64,000 nt of DNA from Bombus terrestris (lineage: Eukaryota; Arthropoda; Insecta; Hymenoptera; Apidae), in assembly GCF_910591885.1 (NCBI RefSeq), contig NC_063277.1, positions 11,966,001-12,030,000 of the forward strand, given 5' to 3'. Positions 1-13,850 of the stretch are shown in pieces; position 1 is the stretch's first letter; each line of letters begins with the position of its first letter. Under the pieces are notes generated by a model. The model saw only the letters and a program-made list of their open reading frames with translations, did no database searches and was not told the DNA's origin. Position numbers and translations under genes: made by a program.

Positions 1-2660
1 GTAACGCAACACATTGCTGAATCGCCGAATTTATCCTGATCGTGGTATCTTTTTTGCACAGCAAGTTTAGAAAACCGCAATCGAGCGTTTTGGAATCGAT
101 CCGAGTACTCGCTTCTTTGCTGCGAATTCTCAATACTCTTTTCTTTGCCTTTCAAATAGTCGATAAATACCTGAAGTCATTCAGAAACGATACATTACTT
201 TTATATCATTCAAAGCAAAAGGATACGTACAAATATTTGTTCAAATTTTACAAATCCTTTTTGTGTTACATAATCCTAAATTTTGAAGCGAAAGATTTCT
301 TGCAACTATAAATATCAAACAAAAATGTAGACGATACAAAGGATTTCTAGAAGTCACGTTAAAATGAACTCAAAGAAAATTTACTGTGCTACCTCAAAGC
401 CTCAGAATTTCTTTGATGAAAGAATTAATAATTACAACATTATAGTTATAGTAATTGGAAACGTCGAATATTAGGAAATATACGTCACTGTCAGTATATT
501 AACATTTTATTCAAATATTCGATACTTGAAAAGCTTTTTACTTTAACATAATAACATCGATTCTACAACGTCAATGATTGATTATCGATCTACCAGCGAG
601 AAGAACAAATGACCCAGATGAACGTACGAGTACAAGCGACCACAGATAGATAGACGAGAAAATAAGTATTATAATCTTCTTACAAACTTATTATTAGTTG
701 TGCTGCATACAATTAAACAACGTGCAAAACTATTAATTAGAAAAAATGTTCTCATTCAAAATCGCACGATTCAACGTCACTGTCGATAAACTTCTGTTGT
801 ACGTCATTCGTCTGCTTGACTCGCGCATTCTCAAGAAGAATCCAACAATTACATTAAAAATATCGTTATGAAGGCTTCTCAATATCCATCGCCACGTCAA
901 CTGTGCACTTTTGCTCTCGATTAAAGCACTCGTCACGCTGCATCAACAGAAACTGATCTCAGTATCCAAACACTTCGCTCCTGTTAAGTTAAAATAGCAG
1001 CAACGAAATCGCAAGAAACAAAGCTGAATCTTCCATTAATACGTCCGAGGTCAACAACGACCCGTACGAATTTTGTATATGCTGTCCATTTAATTCTACC
1101 GATGATTCATCATGTTCAAAACGATATCAGGAAAACGTTGTTGATCAGTTTTGTATCCTCGACAATTTCCCTAAATCTGCAGCTACGAAATTAGTTAAAA
1201 TCGAGGATTGTGTGTAGGATCAGGTATTGTAAAAATTATTATGCTCAAAGTCCTGATTGTGACAAAATTTTATCTACCTGTGCTGACATAGTAGCAAATC
1301 GGTTAATCGTCGAAAATATTAAATACGTAAAATTATGTAGAAATTATTTCTCGGATGACAATGTACCATTTTGAAATACATCTGCCGATTGTTAAAGAAC
1401 CAATGGTAACTAAAATTATCAGTGTTACAAAATGTTTAAATGTCTGCGAATCATATTGTAGATAATAAAATCCCAACCTTAAATGACTAACCGAACGACT
1501 GATTCCATAGACAACCGCAAAAGGGCGAGGTTCATCCGTTCGACGAATTTCTTGAACGTCAACCTTCGACGTTCATTAAACACGAAGAGGAGGAACAAAC
1601 GATCGTAAAAAATTCTGCCATTCGATCTATCAGCGATTCATCCGTTCCGCGAACCAGTCAGATCCACGTACAAACGATCTGTGTTACGCAAGCTCATTAA
1701 GCTGATTTCCAATGACAAGCGATTTCCTGGCTTTCAGATAACCACGTCGATTGAACGGAAGAGAAGACGAAATTTCATGACGTTGATTAGACGTCAGGTT
1801 GATTAGCCGGCCGATAATTGGAAAAATGGCGCGGAAATCATGTACAGTAAAAGACAAAAGTATTCGTACGTTTGTTGCCTATATATACAAAATCTCACAC
1901 ACATTTCTTATTATTCGAAATACTTCGAAAAAATATTCGAATTCTTTTGCACATCTTTATTATGATATAAAATTACGTGTACACAGATTTTGAAATTTCA
2001 TTAGCGTTATTACCATGTTCAAGTATCGTGATTATGTGGGTAAAGTTTGAAACAAAACCGAAAATTATAAACATTTATGAGTAACTATTATATGGTTTTA
2101 TGACTCAGGAACTATTAACATATACAAGAATAGAAATGCATTCATATATATGGATGATACATGCAATGATCCATCTGATATACAATAAATTAGACTTGAA
2201 ACATTTGTTTATAAAATCAGTAGATACTGGACTTGATCGTTTTCATTGACTCACCAATAACCTCGGAAATATTTCTCTGCTTATTTGTACATTCCAATTA
2301 CGATACTTTTGTCTCGTACTGTAAATTTTTCATAGAACTGTCGCATGGAGAACGTTCAAAGTACTGTCGTGCGATCTAATTGCGCAAAATGCGATGACTG
2401 AACACGATGCAAGTAAACGATTAGCGATGGCATTCGAAGTTGGAAAAACACCGATGCAGATTTTCCCTGCACTTTTGTTCGAAGAGGAAGTGTATCGTGG
2501 AATATTTCATTCATGTTGAAAGATTAATAGGAATCGACTTGTGAGATTTCCTTGAAAGCTCTAGATCGATAAATCGGTTTGCAATGGTAATCGTCGGTAG
2601 CTTTTTATATGCAAATAGGAGATTTCATTGATCGAGCAATTTTTGGAATTTTATTGACTA
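1..2660. other. AT-rich non-coding DNA
   Basis: I see no gene here. The open frames are short (89 codons or fewer), AT-driven and unlike any family I know. There is no promoter with a following exon and no clear repeat. It could be intron or intergenic DNA. Confidence 0.6.
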
Positions 2661-2714
2661 ATTAGGTGTGGCTGCGGCTTAAGAATTTGCCGAGGCATTC
2701 GATTACTGAGAATT

Positions 2715-3174
2715 GAGTAATTTGAAATGATCGAGATTCTTTGGAGTTTGTCTCATTCGAAGTAATTACCATTTGTTTGTGTTTGAATTGGACTGTCGAG
2801 CATCGAGTAATGTGAAATAATCGAGATTCTTTCGTGTTTATCTGATGTGAAATAAAATTCGCTTGTGTTCATGGCAGTTTAACAAAACCAATCGAACAAT
2901 TGATCAATTGACCGAGCTGAAGTAATTGAAATTCTTTGGAAATTATCTGATCTGAAATAAAATTTATTTCTGCTGAGTTTCTACTTAGTCTCTGCTAAGA
3001 ATTAATCAAAATATTGAATTATTGTAGATTAAATAGTTTGAAAATAATCTAAATCTTTTGATATCTTTATATCGTTTGAAATAATGAAAAATTATTTATA
3101 TTTGTATCATTTTGGAAACTGATCGACTAGATTGAGAATGAAATAATCAGAAACATTTGAAAATTTTCTATCAC
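2715..3174. repeat. Decayed tandem repeat, period about 90-114 bp
   Basis: Related segments begin near 2,715, 2,805, 2,919, 3,027 and 3,134. Each starts with a version of GAGTAATTTGAAATAATC, followed by an ATTCTTT-type stretch and then a TGAAATAAAATT-type stretch. The first two copies agree best and the later ones are progressively AT-shifted. A MITE abuts the last copy. This looks like an old satellite-like array with no coding role. Confidence 0.6.
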
Positions 3175-3366
3175 ATTGTCCCAAAAAGTTTCTTTCGTTT
3201 TATAAGGAAATAATAGACGCACGATATTTTTGTCCGATATTATTTTATTGAATTATGTATGACACATTTTGTTCTATTACATACGTAATACAATAAAATA
3301 ATATAAAACAAAAAATCTTGTGCATCTATCATTTCCTTATAAAACGAAAGGAACCTTTGGGACAAT
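3175..3366. mobile_element. Mariner-like palindromic MITE (192 bp)
   Basis: The left end begins ATTGTCCCAAAAAGTTTC and the right end is its inverse, closing with GGGACAAT. The inverted arms match well for about 50 bp, including TTTCGTTTTATAAGGAAAT, and more weakly further in, so the element is almost a full palindrome. Flanking TA dinucleotides a few bases out would fit a TA target site. There is no transposase frame, so it is non-autonomous. A half copy lies at 32,796-32,890. Assignment to Tc1/mariner rests on the end sequence style and is inference. Confidence 0.8.
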
Positions 3367-5240
3367 TTAATATATTCGTCTAATTAAGATTTTATTATAT
3401 TCGTGTCGTGCACTGATATTTTATTAACTGACAGCTTTCTGTAGATTTTAATTTCTGGGTTAAATTACAAGAAATTCTATATATTGGAAGATCAATTACA
3501 AATAGAAAATCAGTGGAGGACTGAATGTCTGAATGAGGTAGAAGTGCAGTAGCAACGACCTAGCTTTCTAATATCAAGTACCTCTGTGTTCAATGTAATC
3601 CTCGTTAATGACCTGAGTGGCTTAAAGACACTTGTACACACGTATGTATCTGATTATACAATAGTTACGGATAACTCTATAGCACGATTTTCGTAATCTT
3701 AGTAGGTAGCTTAGAGTAATACTTCATTCATGAAATGCAAATTAAAACAGGTTTTTAGTAGAGTACTTTTTCCATTATCGCCATCATAAATCAAATCCTT
3801 CTTACCTACCTAAATAAATTACATATAACGGATGAATATTACTATTATGTATCCAGTTAATTGTAAACATAATGAAACATTAAGTAATTCATTTAGTTTG
3901 TTATTTCACGTCGATTGCACGTTGTTTATACAGGCTATTACATTAGCATTTTATTAATATACATTAATATCGAATCTGTTATTTAAAAATATTTTAATTC
4001 GACCAGAGAAGTTTGTTTTTACAAAAAAGGAGGATCTAAAAGTTAATTAACACTTACGTTAATTCAAAAACACGTCCTAGAAACATTTTTATATTTTTTC
4101 TTATAGCAAACGGACCTACCACATTCCGTAAGATAATTTTATTCTACTTATAAGAAAAAAAAAAAAAAAAGATACAGTTTGTACACTCCGCTATAAAAAT
4201 TTATTATATTCGTAAAATTAATAAAATGTAATATTTAAATAAAACGTATTTTTACGTACGTATTAAATACGTACTTTATTGTATCCTATTTCCTATTAAT
4301 TCTTATATTCTAATTTCACAAAAATTCAATAACATCGCACAAACCATAAATCTTCGATTTCACGATGCCATTCGCATGCCTCATAAACTGTAGTGACCTA
4401 ACGTAACTCATCGAAACAATATTTGGACAAACTTGCAGATAATCCTCGTAAACGTTTGTGATATGCGACCCAATCGACGAATACGTCGCAACTGGAGATA
4501 CTCGATCGTTTAACTCGTGCAATTAATTAACGCGATTCGCGGCCAGAATAGGAATCGCGGGTCAGCCGATAACCTGGTCGATTTTTGTCGGCGTTTCCAC
4601 GTACAGACTGTAGACGACTGTCTGGCACATTGTTTCGTGCATTGTTCGCGACACGATGAAACGTAGTTCGTGTACTTGCGAGTAGATAAGGAAGACTCGT
4701 TTGTACGAACTAAAAATGGCAATGACGATCATATGGTTTACTTATTACCTATTACAATATTTGCTACGATTTTCAAGGCTCAGCTACAATGAGAAAATAA
4801 TGAAATTTTGACCTTTCACGACGCTCATATGCAAATTGGCTCGTCGAAGACTCGAGCGAAATTCCACCGTTCTATTTTTATCGAAAGATTAAAATTGTAT
4901 AAGTTTCAGATATATTAAAGATGCCGATAAATATCTGAGAATGTTTTCATATATTTTTGGAAATTTAAAGAGTTAGCTAAGTTTCTTGCACGTAAACCAT
5001 TCGATTCATCCATTTCTATAGAACAGAAATTTCTTTCGTCCTCTATTAGAGAAACCTATACATTTCCTCGACTAATTTCCTCTTTTTCACAAATCTGCAT
5101 CTAAAGAACCAAACTTTTCTGCGATTTATTCGACGCGATTGCAGGCTGTTTTACCTTCCCCCGAGACTCGTCTACGATTCCTCTAAAAACTCGGAAAGTT
5201 ATTGATTTTTATACCTAATTTGGACGTCTCAAAGATGTCC
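3367..5240. other. AT-rich non-coding DNA with one small GC patch
   Basis: No gene is visible. A poly-A tract lies near 4,147-4,162. Positions 4,500-4,720 are richer in GC and CpG, and the short minus-strand frames there are not recognisable. The rest is AT-rich and unremarkable. Confidence 0.5.
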
Positions 5241-5249
5241 AGGCATTGT

Positions 5250-5760
5250 AAGTGTCTTGTCTGTGTGAAGCAAACCTTGGCCAAGTAAACTCGATTCCAA
5301 CGAACGATGAAATTATACACGACACATATGCCTGGTTCTATTCCAAAAATTTCATCGTAGATAATGATCAAACGTTTTGCTACCGCGGCTCGTTAAGCGT
5401 GCAGCCTAAAGCCGGCTGCAGCCGAACAATGAGAGGAGAAATTTTGACGTCCCACTCGCTTAGTATCGTGGACCGTGTCGCGGAACAAAGGGACTTTACG
5501 TCACGTCCGAGGAGATTAAACGCGCTTACTAAATGTCGACGCGTGGGCGACACAGACACCGTGCGCATTGTACAATTGCATAACGACGTACGGCTACGAT
5601 TCAACCGAGAAAAAGGGATTCGGCGAACCTAGGACAGCGTCCATAGCGATTATGCTGTTCGCCTACCGGGTACAGAGATACGCGAACAGTGGACCTCCGC
5701 TTAATAGAGGATGGGAGCCCTGCTTCCGTTTCAAGCGCAGCGATTATGATTATTAGACGA
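5250..5760. other. CpG-rich patch, possibly conserved non-coding or exonic
   Basis: This stretch is clearly richer in GC and CpG than its surroundings. Frames are open on both strands, including 126 codons on plus from 5,252, but these are expected when TA-rich stops become scarce. I recognise no domain and no paired splice sites. In insects such patches are often conserved enhancers or untranslated exons, which is inference here. Confidence 0.35.
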
Positions 5761-5823
5761 GACTCGTGCATTGTGCGAGTGTTTGGTTTAGTGAATTTCT
5801 TGGAATGCTTTGACGTTTCAATG

Positions 5824-5936
5824 TGAGTTATACGTTTGTGAGAAATCTGAAGATGCAAAAATGTACAGAACGTATGGGTAGATACAGAACGTGTAAGAGG
5901 TATAATAAAATATATGAAATATCCAAAGTGTAGTAG
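5824..5936 (+). repeat. Dispersed repeat family, copy 1
   Basis: This shares an ordered set of words with copies at 20,161, 30,981, 44,255 (inverted) and 53,118 (inverted): a TATGCGTTTATGAGAAA-type start, then ATGTACAGAATGCATA, then AAAATATCCAAAG. This copy reads GTTTGTGAGAAAT, ATGTACAGAACGTAT and GAAATATCCAAAGTGTAG. It contains a small internal duplication of the TACAGAACGT portion. The family is probably an old transposon fragment of unknown class. Confidence 0.55.
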
Positions 5937-8900
5937 GATGTTTATTAGATGAAATAAATTTCTCTCTAAGTTCCATTCTTTTTTTCTTTTTTAAATTATA
6001 TTCGTAAAAATACAAACTTGCATAAATATCCGCGCTCTAGTCATTACAAATTATAACTCAGAGCAAACTATATCAACTCCTTGCCATCCATAATTTACAA
6101 TTCAAATCGATTCAAATTTAACTCGAAATTCGTTCTGATCAATTATAATCCGATGATTTCACGTCGCGGATGATATAATAACGATACGAATGATTTTCAA
6201 TTTCATGTTGGTTGAATTCACAAGATCTTCTATCTTCTCTTTCTCCAACTTCACCACTTAAAATAGGAACGTAAAGCGTTATAAAACGTTGCATTGGACA
6301 ACATATTTTTCAGGTGAAGCTGAAAAATAAAATTGTAACATGTTGCGGACAATTGAACACGTTACAATTCCAGAAGACACCGATATATATATATAGAAAT
6401 TATACAAGGTGCGATATCGTTTTTGACTTAATCGTATTATTCGTATTCTATAATATAGTAAAACGGCTAAACTGGCCGACGTGATTGGCTCTGATCCATA
6501 CAATGTCTCTATTATTCGTTGCTCGAGCCAAATCAATAAAGCTGTATCTAGGCAATTTAATAGGGCTGGAAATGCTAATCTCGTTTAAAGAGACTAGGTC
6601 ATGCGAAGCGTTACCATAGATTATCAGTGAACAGTTTACGAATACAATTCCGACATAATATGCCTCTCAGAATCTTGCAACGTCTTTAGGATTTGAAAAG
6701 CCACTTACATTTAAGAGAATTTATTATTAATCCGCCCTCCCAATTTTCATTTGTAGAAAATTCGCTCCACCTTAACGCTTCTTATCTTTCCTCGCGTTTC
6801 GCTATATCGTTGATATTCTTTCCGGTGTATTTATACTTTAAAATGGCTGCTAGAATTTCGTTTTACACCTTTCATTAATCTTCCTTTCCTTGATAAAATT
6901 TTCTTTTCTATTCTTTGTCTTTGAACAACGTACCTTACATGCTTCGCGGTAATGTCAAGTTTCCTGTAATTTTAAAACTTCGGAAAGTTGTAAAAAGTTT
7001 GAAATCATTTTCCAAATATCTTCCCTGCGCTGTACGATGGTTCGTTAAATTATGTGCTTGAACCCATCAAGTTCCTGAATAAAAATAAAAATTCACCACG
7101 AGGATTAAACTAAAATTTCGATAATATGAGAATCGATGATATACATACGTAAATAATATAGTGGATTGTTATAAAATATTTATTAAGTAATGATTATTAG
7201 AATCTAGAAAATAACTAATTGAATTTCGAAGAATCATTGGAGAATGGCTTTCGTCGAAGTGCAAGTCTTTCCGGAAGCAAGCCACTTCATCGAGAAACTT
7301 ATCGCGTGAAAGAACGAAGGGTCTGTGTTACGGCCGCGAGAAATATGCGGTCAACCAAGAAATCAAATACTTTTCTTTAAAGACATTCGACCTTTCTTTC
7401 ACACGACCTTGACGACCATCCGTGAAACCACGTTTCACTTAAACGACTCGTAAAAATTAACCCTTTTTATTGCTGCTTTCATTTCAGAAGCCTCTTTCAA
7501 CACCGCATGATCCTTGACTCACGAACGGGAGTGACAGGGATTTATGGGATATCAGTGTGCAGCAAAAAAGAAAAAGAAACTACAGGTATGTTTCTGAGAA
7601 TTATTGATTTTAATATTACCGGAATATCATTCGTAATTTGGAATTCTTACAATTCTTTGATATTGTGTTTATCGTTTTTCCAGATCTTTTTAAAAACTTG
7701 ATCAACTTCTAGTAAATATAAGATTTACGATTGTCCGTTTCAACGCGGCTGAGAAATTCTGATATGTAGATTCTGCTGCAATTTTTCTAATTCCATATCT
7801 CTTTCGCTATACATTTCATCACTTTTTATTGTTTTCGCGGTTCTTCCTTCTTAGTTGTCCGAAATACAAAAGTAACTTTTACTTAACAAATTCTACGGAG
7901 TTACTAAATCATATAAATTAAGAATTCCCATTAAACTCAAGATCCATCTATATTTTACAATTCAGCCGACATTTAAACTACGCTTTCGATGCTCTTAGGA
8001 ATTCAAACCAAAGAACAATAAAAAAAATAAAGCGGATACTCGAAAGTGTGTGACAATCTTGTTGAGAGTAAATGAGAAATTTTTCATATGAAGTCTGCCT
8101 CGTAAATTAATTTATAATTCATTTTCTTATTTCAACGAAGAGAACATTCAAAGTCATGGCAATCCAGTTGCAGCAATGGAAGGATTAAAATCTTACAAGT
8201 TGCAGTAGCAAAAGCTTCTCATAGATAAAGCAAAGAAACTACATTAACTTCATGAGAAACGAGATACGGAGTAGTTGGCAGGCGACGAAGTCGAAGCGGG
8301 ACACACGATGAGAAAACGATTCTAAAAGGACTAGGCGGCGGCAACGCAGAACCGCAGAAGAAAAAGCGCTTACCGCGTGATAATCCGATATCCCGACACA
8401 GGATACAGGATATGGGGTGAGCGACAGACGATACATAGTTGTATCATACGAGCCAGTCGACACGCGTTGTCGATCACGTGAATATGGGGAAGATCAAGCA
8501 ATTCTCATCACTGAACACTGATAGATGCTTTGTATGACAAACTGGCGATAAAAGGAAGACGAACTTCTCAGAACGTAACCAATCGTGAGTTTGTTAAATC
8601 GTCTACGTGACTTCATTTTTGCTGATCTGAAGGGCAACGAAAACTTTGACCCAACACCACGCGTAACCAAATGTGACAATTGATCGATACTTCGTATCTC
8701 TTCTTTTCAAAATTCCTTCGTTGAATGTCTGGAACATTTCGCGCGAGCAGAAGAATCTTCAGTGTTCGTAGGAATTTGAAGAATTTCAAAAGATTCGATC
8801 TTATGTAAATTAATTTAACGCTGTTCTAAATAACTAAGATCGGTTTGTGATAATCGCAATCTCATTGATTGTAAGTTTCAACGGCGAGTTGCAGGTTTAT

Positions 8901-9355
8901 TATACCACGGAGACGAATTAAATGCTACTTTGAAGACGATACAATGTTTCTAAAAGATATTTAACATAATTCAAAACTTCAAATAATTTCAAACAAGTAA
9001 CAAAGCTACAAGAACTCTATCCATATCTTCTTATCCAAACTGAATAAATTTTCGTACTGTAACAAGATTTGCTATAAAATATTCTTACCTCGTATATTGG
9101 TTAGTACAGAAATGTTATAGAAATCGAGCGAAGAAATAACACGCTTTGATAAAAATATGAGCCCTTTTACGGAAAGATCTTCCTGATCTATCGTGAAACC
9201 TAAAATTTAATATTCTACGTGCACGCTTCTTTTCCATAATAATTCTCCCTTTGTTAGCCTGCGCGTCTATCATCAACATTCTACGTCTGGCCTAGGAAAA
9301 TATCCCATTCAGGAGAATATGCGAACCTATTCTAGAAACCGATGCCATAAGCCAC
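5937..9355. other. AT-rich non-coding DNA
   Basis: No gene is supported. A modest GC-rich patch at 8,240-8,480 has a 74-codon minus frame with no recognisable content. Small AT-rich frames elsewhere look like chance. Confidence 0.5.
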
Positions 9356-9359
9356 GAAA

Positions 9360-9940
9360 GATGCAAAGAGTCCCGTGGCCACGTTGCAGCAAATAGTTGC
9401 TTCCTGCTTCGCACAAAATTCAAATAAACCTTAGCGTCTCGCGAGACGCTTGCTAATCACCAAGCGTGGTTCAACGTCGACGACGCGCAAAAGAAAATGA
9501 AGAACGGCGAGCTAGAAGCGGTTTTGCAAACTGTGTGTCGTCTGTTTCGCCAGACTAGCGGCGCCAATACACCACGTGTCGTTGAACTGGACGACATTGT
9601 TCAAAGCGTAAGAGGCTGCACCCTCGCACGCATCCGACTCTCTTCTCTCGCCAACTCTTGCATAAACATTTCGGTCTTTTGCGATCAGGCGAGCTTTCGG
9701 CCGTTTTCCCCGACGCATCGACCAAGCGGATGTTATTCGGGGAATAAAAGTCAGAGACTGGTCGTTCGTAACGATCGGACAAAGAGCCGGGGTGATCGTA
9801 CGGAGATCGAACGCGAAAATGAAATATAGCGCAAGATGTTGCGAATCTGCGCTGTGCATGCGAGACGATGCGTGGCTTTACGACGCGAGTGTGATATCGA
9901 GTCGTTGTCTGATCTGTCTGACGCTTGTCTGTTGGGATGC
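9360..9940. other. CpG-rich patch with overlapping chance frames
   Basis: GC and CpG are high for about 580 bp. Frames of 110-115 codons lie on opposite strands over the same bases (9,497-9,829 plus; 9,512-9,859 minus), so base composition is the likely cause. I find no domain, no signal sequence and no convincing splice pair. A regulatory island or untranslated exon is as likely as coding. Confidence 0.35.
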
Positions 9941-12900
9941 AAATTAAAAATGCGGATACTTCGAGGACAAAATTTTTATTAATAATAATAATCGTAATCT
10001 GTATTGATTACGTTATGCAAAATAATAGATGAAGTTTTTCGTGTACATTGCTCAAAATAATTAGGGAATTAATAGACAGAAAAATTATGGACGAACTGCT
10101 TGTGACTATTTGCGTATTAAAATATGTATATGTATTTTGGTAAAATCTTTTTCAGTCAGGTGATCTGATTAATCGAATTAATCCATTCAACGCACCCATC
10201 ATACGTGACACCCCACGCACAGTTAAACCTTCTCTTTAATAAAAAGCGATTTGCAATCTCGATTATTAATTTTAATATAATGCGAAATAGTCCTCTTGTG
10301 AAAATTCAAATTGCCTCGACAAACAGAGAAAGGCATATACAAATTCAAGAAACAGTTGCTTAGAATCCTAACTTTATAAACAGTTACGTTTTGCAACAGT
10401 TCTTCTCATAGAAAACTGTTCGTCGTGGCATTCGTTTGCTGTAACATCGTTTGTTCTTGTATTACCTCACAGTACGCAATTTGGCAATGACAGAGTCTGG
10501 AAGTGTCTTTTATTTACACGTTTTGTCGACTACTCCAAATTCTTAAAGCCATAGTTGTTTTTCCTTTTATCATTCTGTAAACAGAGTTCACTAGTATTCC
10601 ATTTAGTAGTACGGTTGGTTATACCGAGAGATATTTTATTATATCACCGAAAAGCGTGAACGCAGACCAGAGAGACGAGCGATTCAGTCAGTTTTCTACG
10701 GACACAGGCTTCCGGCACACCGATGTCACCTAGCGCTTTTATCCCAGGTCAGGATAATGTGAGCAGACAGCCAGCCAAATTACGCAGGGGACAAAATAGA
10801 CCGAGCAGACGAGTTGGTCGTTTTGGAATATCAGGCAGCTGGTCGTGTAGTTGTCCAGCTCTTCTGTTCCGCTTTTAATTCCGGATCACAGTGGAATTTT
10901 CATGCGACTAAATAGCAGCAACCTACTTGCGCGTGACTGAAATACGTTTCTCGGGTAAAACAAAATTTCAACAGCACGAGGAAATTGGCATTGGCAGTCT
11001 GTTCTAACGAGCTTCAATCTTTTTGTTACTCGCGATGGGTTTAAATCTGCAGGGCGTAAATCTTCTCGGCGGATTCTCTGGATTCTTCCTACCAATGGGA
11101 TTGTAGTTTGGCTGCTCGAGTTCTCGGATGAAACGTTTGGATGTCAAACAATATCTTCTCTTTCGTGTGTTCTCGTTCGACGAAAATTAATAAACACACA
11201 TTCGTCGTGCGATTCGGATTCTATAAGTTATAAATATAAAATTGCATGGTATAAATGAGACACGGTTTGTTGTATGATTGAAGCAAATTTTTATGGCGGA
11301 TGGAGTCGTTAAAAATATGAAGAGATAGTCCAAGGAAGATGGAAAATCTAAAGAGCAAAAAATGTACAAACTTTAAGAAGATAAAGCAAAAATCAGGAAA
11401 CTGGAAGATAATAGAAAACTAAGAAGCTCTAAAGATCTTAGAAACATTGAAATGCCAAGTAACGTAGAAAATATGGAAAAATAAGAAGACATTACGAGCC
11501 TGAAAATATTTCCAAGAATTCGTTTATCATTGGAAACATATCTTTCATTGGTATTCCTTCCATTTAAATTCTACGATCGCATGAAATTCGAAGAAATTGA
11601 AGTACTTACAACGTAATAATAAATTATATATTGCTTGGCCCTTTATTGGTTGAACCATCCTTAACGAACATAAAAACTCTGCAGGTGTGAAATACACAGA
11701 ACTGCAACCATAAACAGTCCTATATTCGAGCGCAGTGAGTTACAGCTATCTTAACAGGTACCTACTACTCAACAGTTAATTCTACCTTCTTTCGTTTCCA
11801 CTGGCGTTCTCAATCGATTCGTTCTCATCTTCGTGAAATATAGTAACAGGCGAGTTACGAGGAACGCATTAGCGTAAACTTCAAGAGCATCGAACGATAT
11901 CTCGCGATTCCGATAGACGGTGGACCGAGTGCGCGTACAGCTTCGGCTATTTTCGCCGTAGCCACCTTAGAAATAAATTACAAGCGAACGACGGATATAT
12001 CCCGCTGCGAGGTGGCGATCCGCGGCCTGACAAAAATGTTTACGCACCAGAAGTTAAACGTCTGCCAGCAATATCTCTCGCACGAGCTGCCAGCATTTTA
12101 CAACTTCGACATCTTTCGTCCAAACCCCAAGGTCAAACGAAAATCCTTTTTGCCTGTCCACTTATCGCTCTTTAACGACTGTTAGGGAGTTCGCGAAGAA
12201 GCTGATCGTGTACGACGTTTCAGACGAAGGGTTACAAGTTTTACAGTTCATTTTTACTTAAACAAATATCGATATTATGTATTAATTTTTTAATAACAGT
12301 TAATAGTAGCGTGTGGATCGTGTCAGCTTGATAAGAACAGTAACGGGCTTCGTGTCTTTTTCTTTGTTTTATTTCAAGGTACTATTTCTCAGAATAATTT
12401 CTGATAATTGCTGTGATTCGTAGAATTAATTTCATGTAGATTTAAAGATGATTTACGCTCTTCCCAGAGAATTTTGTTGATCCGGAAAGTGAACCTTTTC
12501 TCGAGTACAGAGATCTTTTGTTGCTTTTCTAAGTGCCAAAAACATATTGTTAGAACGTATAGTTAAATAAGAATTGAATATTCAGAAGTAGTTACACAAA
12601 GAATTATTCAGTTTAGATGCAAAGGATTTCAAAGAGAACCACAAAATGTAGTCTGTGCGTATAGTAGTCCTGATAATGGTCTTATACTACTGTGGATTTT
12701 CCTATCCTCTCCTACAACTGTGTCTTTTCTTTCCTACAAATCTTTTTCTATTATATCCTAGCAAATAGAATTGTTAACGTACCTGATAGTTACAACTAGT
12801 TACAAATTCCTGAATATAAAAATAATTTTTATTGCACTGACCATTTGCACATTGTAGCAAACTACTCTTATAACCGTGAATATTGAATTTATATCTTTTC

Positions 12901-13180
12901 CCACGAAAAGTATCGTTTCCTGCACTTTTTTCTGATTTAATTTTTCATTGTTATTTGTAATTAACTTCCTCCACCATATTCTGCATAGAATTTACTCTCT
13001 TCCCTATCACAAGATTCTCTGTTTCCTTCATACTCGCATCGTTTGCCATTCTAACTCCTCAATTACCAAACTTCATTCTATCACCATCCATAACGCGTTT
13101 CATATATCATTGAATTATTAAATAACGTACAAATTTATATTTCTATGAAGATAATTATAAAAACGAAATCTATAGTGGAG
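9941..13180. other. Mixed non-coding DNA with two GC-rich patches
   Basis: The patch at 10,640-11,100 contains a doubled initiator-like word (TTCAGTCAGTTTTC near 10,672), but no exon can be defined. Positions 11,335-11,480 are a purine-rich degenerate simple sequence built on GAAAAT-like words. Positions 11,860-12,180 form another CpG-rich stretch that looks like conserved non-coding DNA. No protein gene is recognised. Confidence 0.4.
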
Positions 13181-13185
13181 AATTA

Positions 13186-13266
13186 TCGGGTTGGCAACTA
13201 AGAGATTACGGGTTTTGTCATTAGGTGGTAATGACAAAAGCAGCTATCACTTAGTTGCCAACCCAA
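13186..13266. mobile_element. Mariner-type palindromic MITE (81 bp)
   Basis: The ends are TCGGGTTGGCAACTAAG and CTTAGTTGCCAACCCAA, near-perfect inverses. The arms continue through TTTTGTCATTA to a short centre. TA dinucleotides flank both sides (13,184-13,185 and 13,267-13,268), as expected for Tc1/mariner target duplication. Ends reading GGGTTGGCAACTAAGT are typical of hymenopteran mariners (family knowledge). There is no coding capacity, so it is an internally deleted, hairpin-forming derivative. Confidence 0.88.
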
Positions 13267-13299
13267 TAATTCGCGCACAAAGTATCATTACGAGCATCG

Positions 13300-13395
13300 T
13301 ACTCCACACGTTCTATATATCCTTGCGTATTACGTACATATTACGCGCATAATTGTACCTACCACGCGAATACATAAAAATCCACAGTTGATGTA
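13300..13395 (-). repeat. Possible further copy of the dispersed repeat family
   Basis: Read on minus, GTGGATTTTTATGTATTCGCG followed by ATGTACGTAATACGCA resembles the start of the family at 20,161. The match is short and divergent. If it is real, the end of the candidate exon next to it runs into repeat sequence, which would weaken the coding call. Confidence 0.25.
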
Positions 13396-13850
13396 TCACA
13401 TTCTCTGCCGGCTAATTCTCCATCAGCTAAATGCCATGGTATAAAGATCGCACGTGTTGTGGATTCAATGTTTACGATCACTCGTATATTTGGGCTATCG
13501 AAACTCTCTCTCATGGTCCTAACCGGAATGTCTCCAGCTGGGTGGCTCGACTTTATTGGTTTCATGTACCAGCGAAGATGAGTTCTCAAGGTATTAGAAT
13601 ACGATGGTATATTTGGAAGAAGGTTTATGGACTCGGGGCTTCGAACGTGAAATTTATCGTTGATTAAAAGAACCGTTTGGCCGTAGTTCGTGTAGGGTAC
13701 CTTTTTGGACATGGAAATAGGCTCGAGGATAAGGTTGCCCGTTTTTAAAAAATCAAGGGAAGCTGCAGGATGGTGTATAGATTTGTTTTCTTTAGCTGTA
13801 GGTGGGGGAGTATTTGTGGAGTTTGATTTACGTGCTAGACGCTTATACAA
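13359..13850 (-). CDS. Candidate coding exon, unknown protein
   Basis: A 163-codon minus-strand frame, long for this AT-rich DNA, has a protein-like composition rich in Pro, Ser, His and Trp. Segments such as IKSSHPAGDIPVRTMRESFD and FIPWHLADGELAGRE look coding. The first codon of the frame is TTG, not ATG. It reads back to a stop about 12 codons upstream, with a weak AG acceptor (CGCCAG, about 13,873). The stop TAG overlaps a donor-like GTAGGTA at about 13,357-13,363. It could be an internal or terminal exon of a multi-exon gene. I recognise no family, and chance remains possible because the plus strand also holds a 78-codon frame. Confidence 0.35.
   Translation of the reverse strand: MYKRLARKSNSTNTPPPTAKENKSIHHPAASLDFLKTGNLILEPISMSKKVPYTNYGQTVLLINDKFHVRSPESINLLPNIPSYSNTLRTHLRWYMKPIKSSHPAGDIPVRTMRESFDSPNIRVIVNIESTTRAIFIPWHLADGELAGRECDTSTVDFYVFAW

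Noticed and set aside
9497..9859. Overlapping 110- and 115-codon frames on opposite strands
   Set aside because: High GC lowers stop frequency on both strands. There is no domain, homology or splice evidence.
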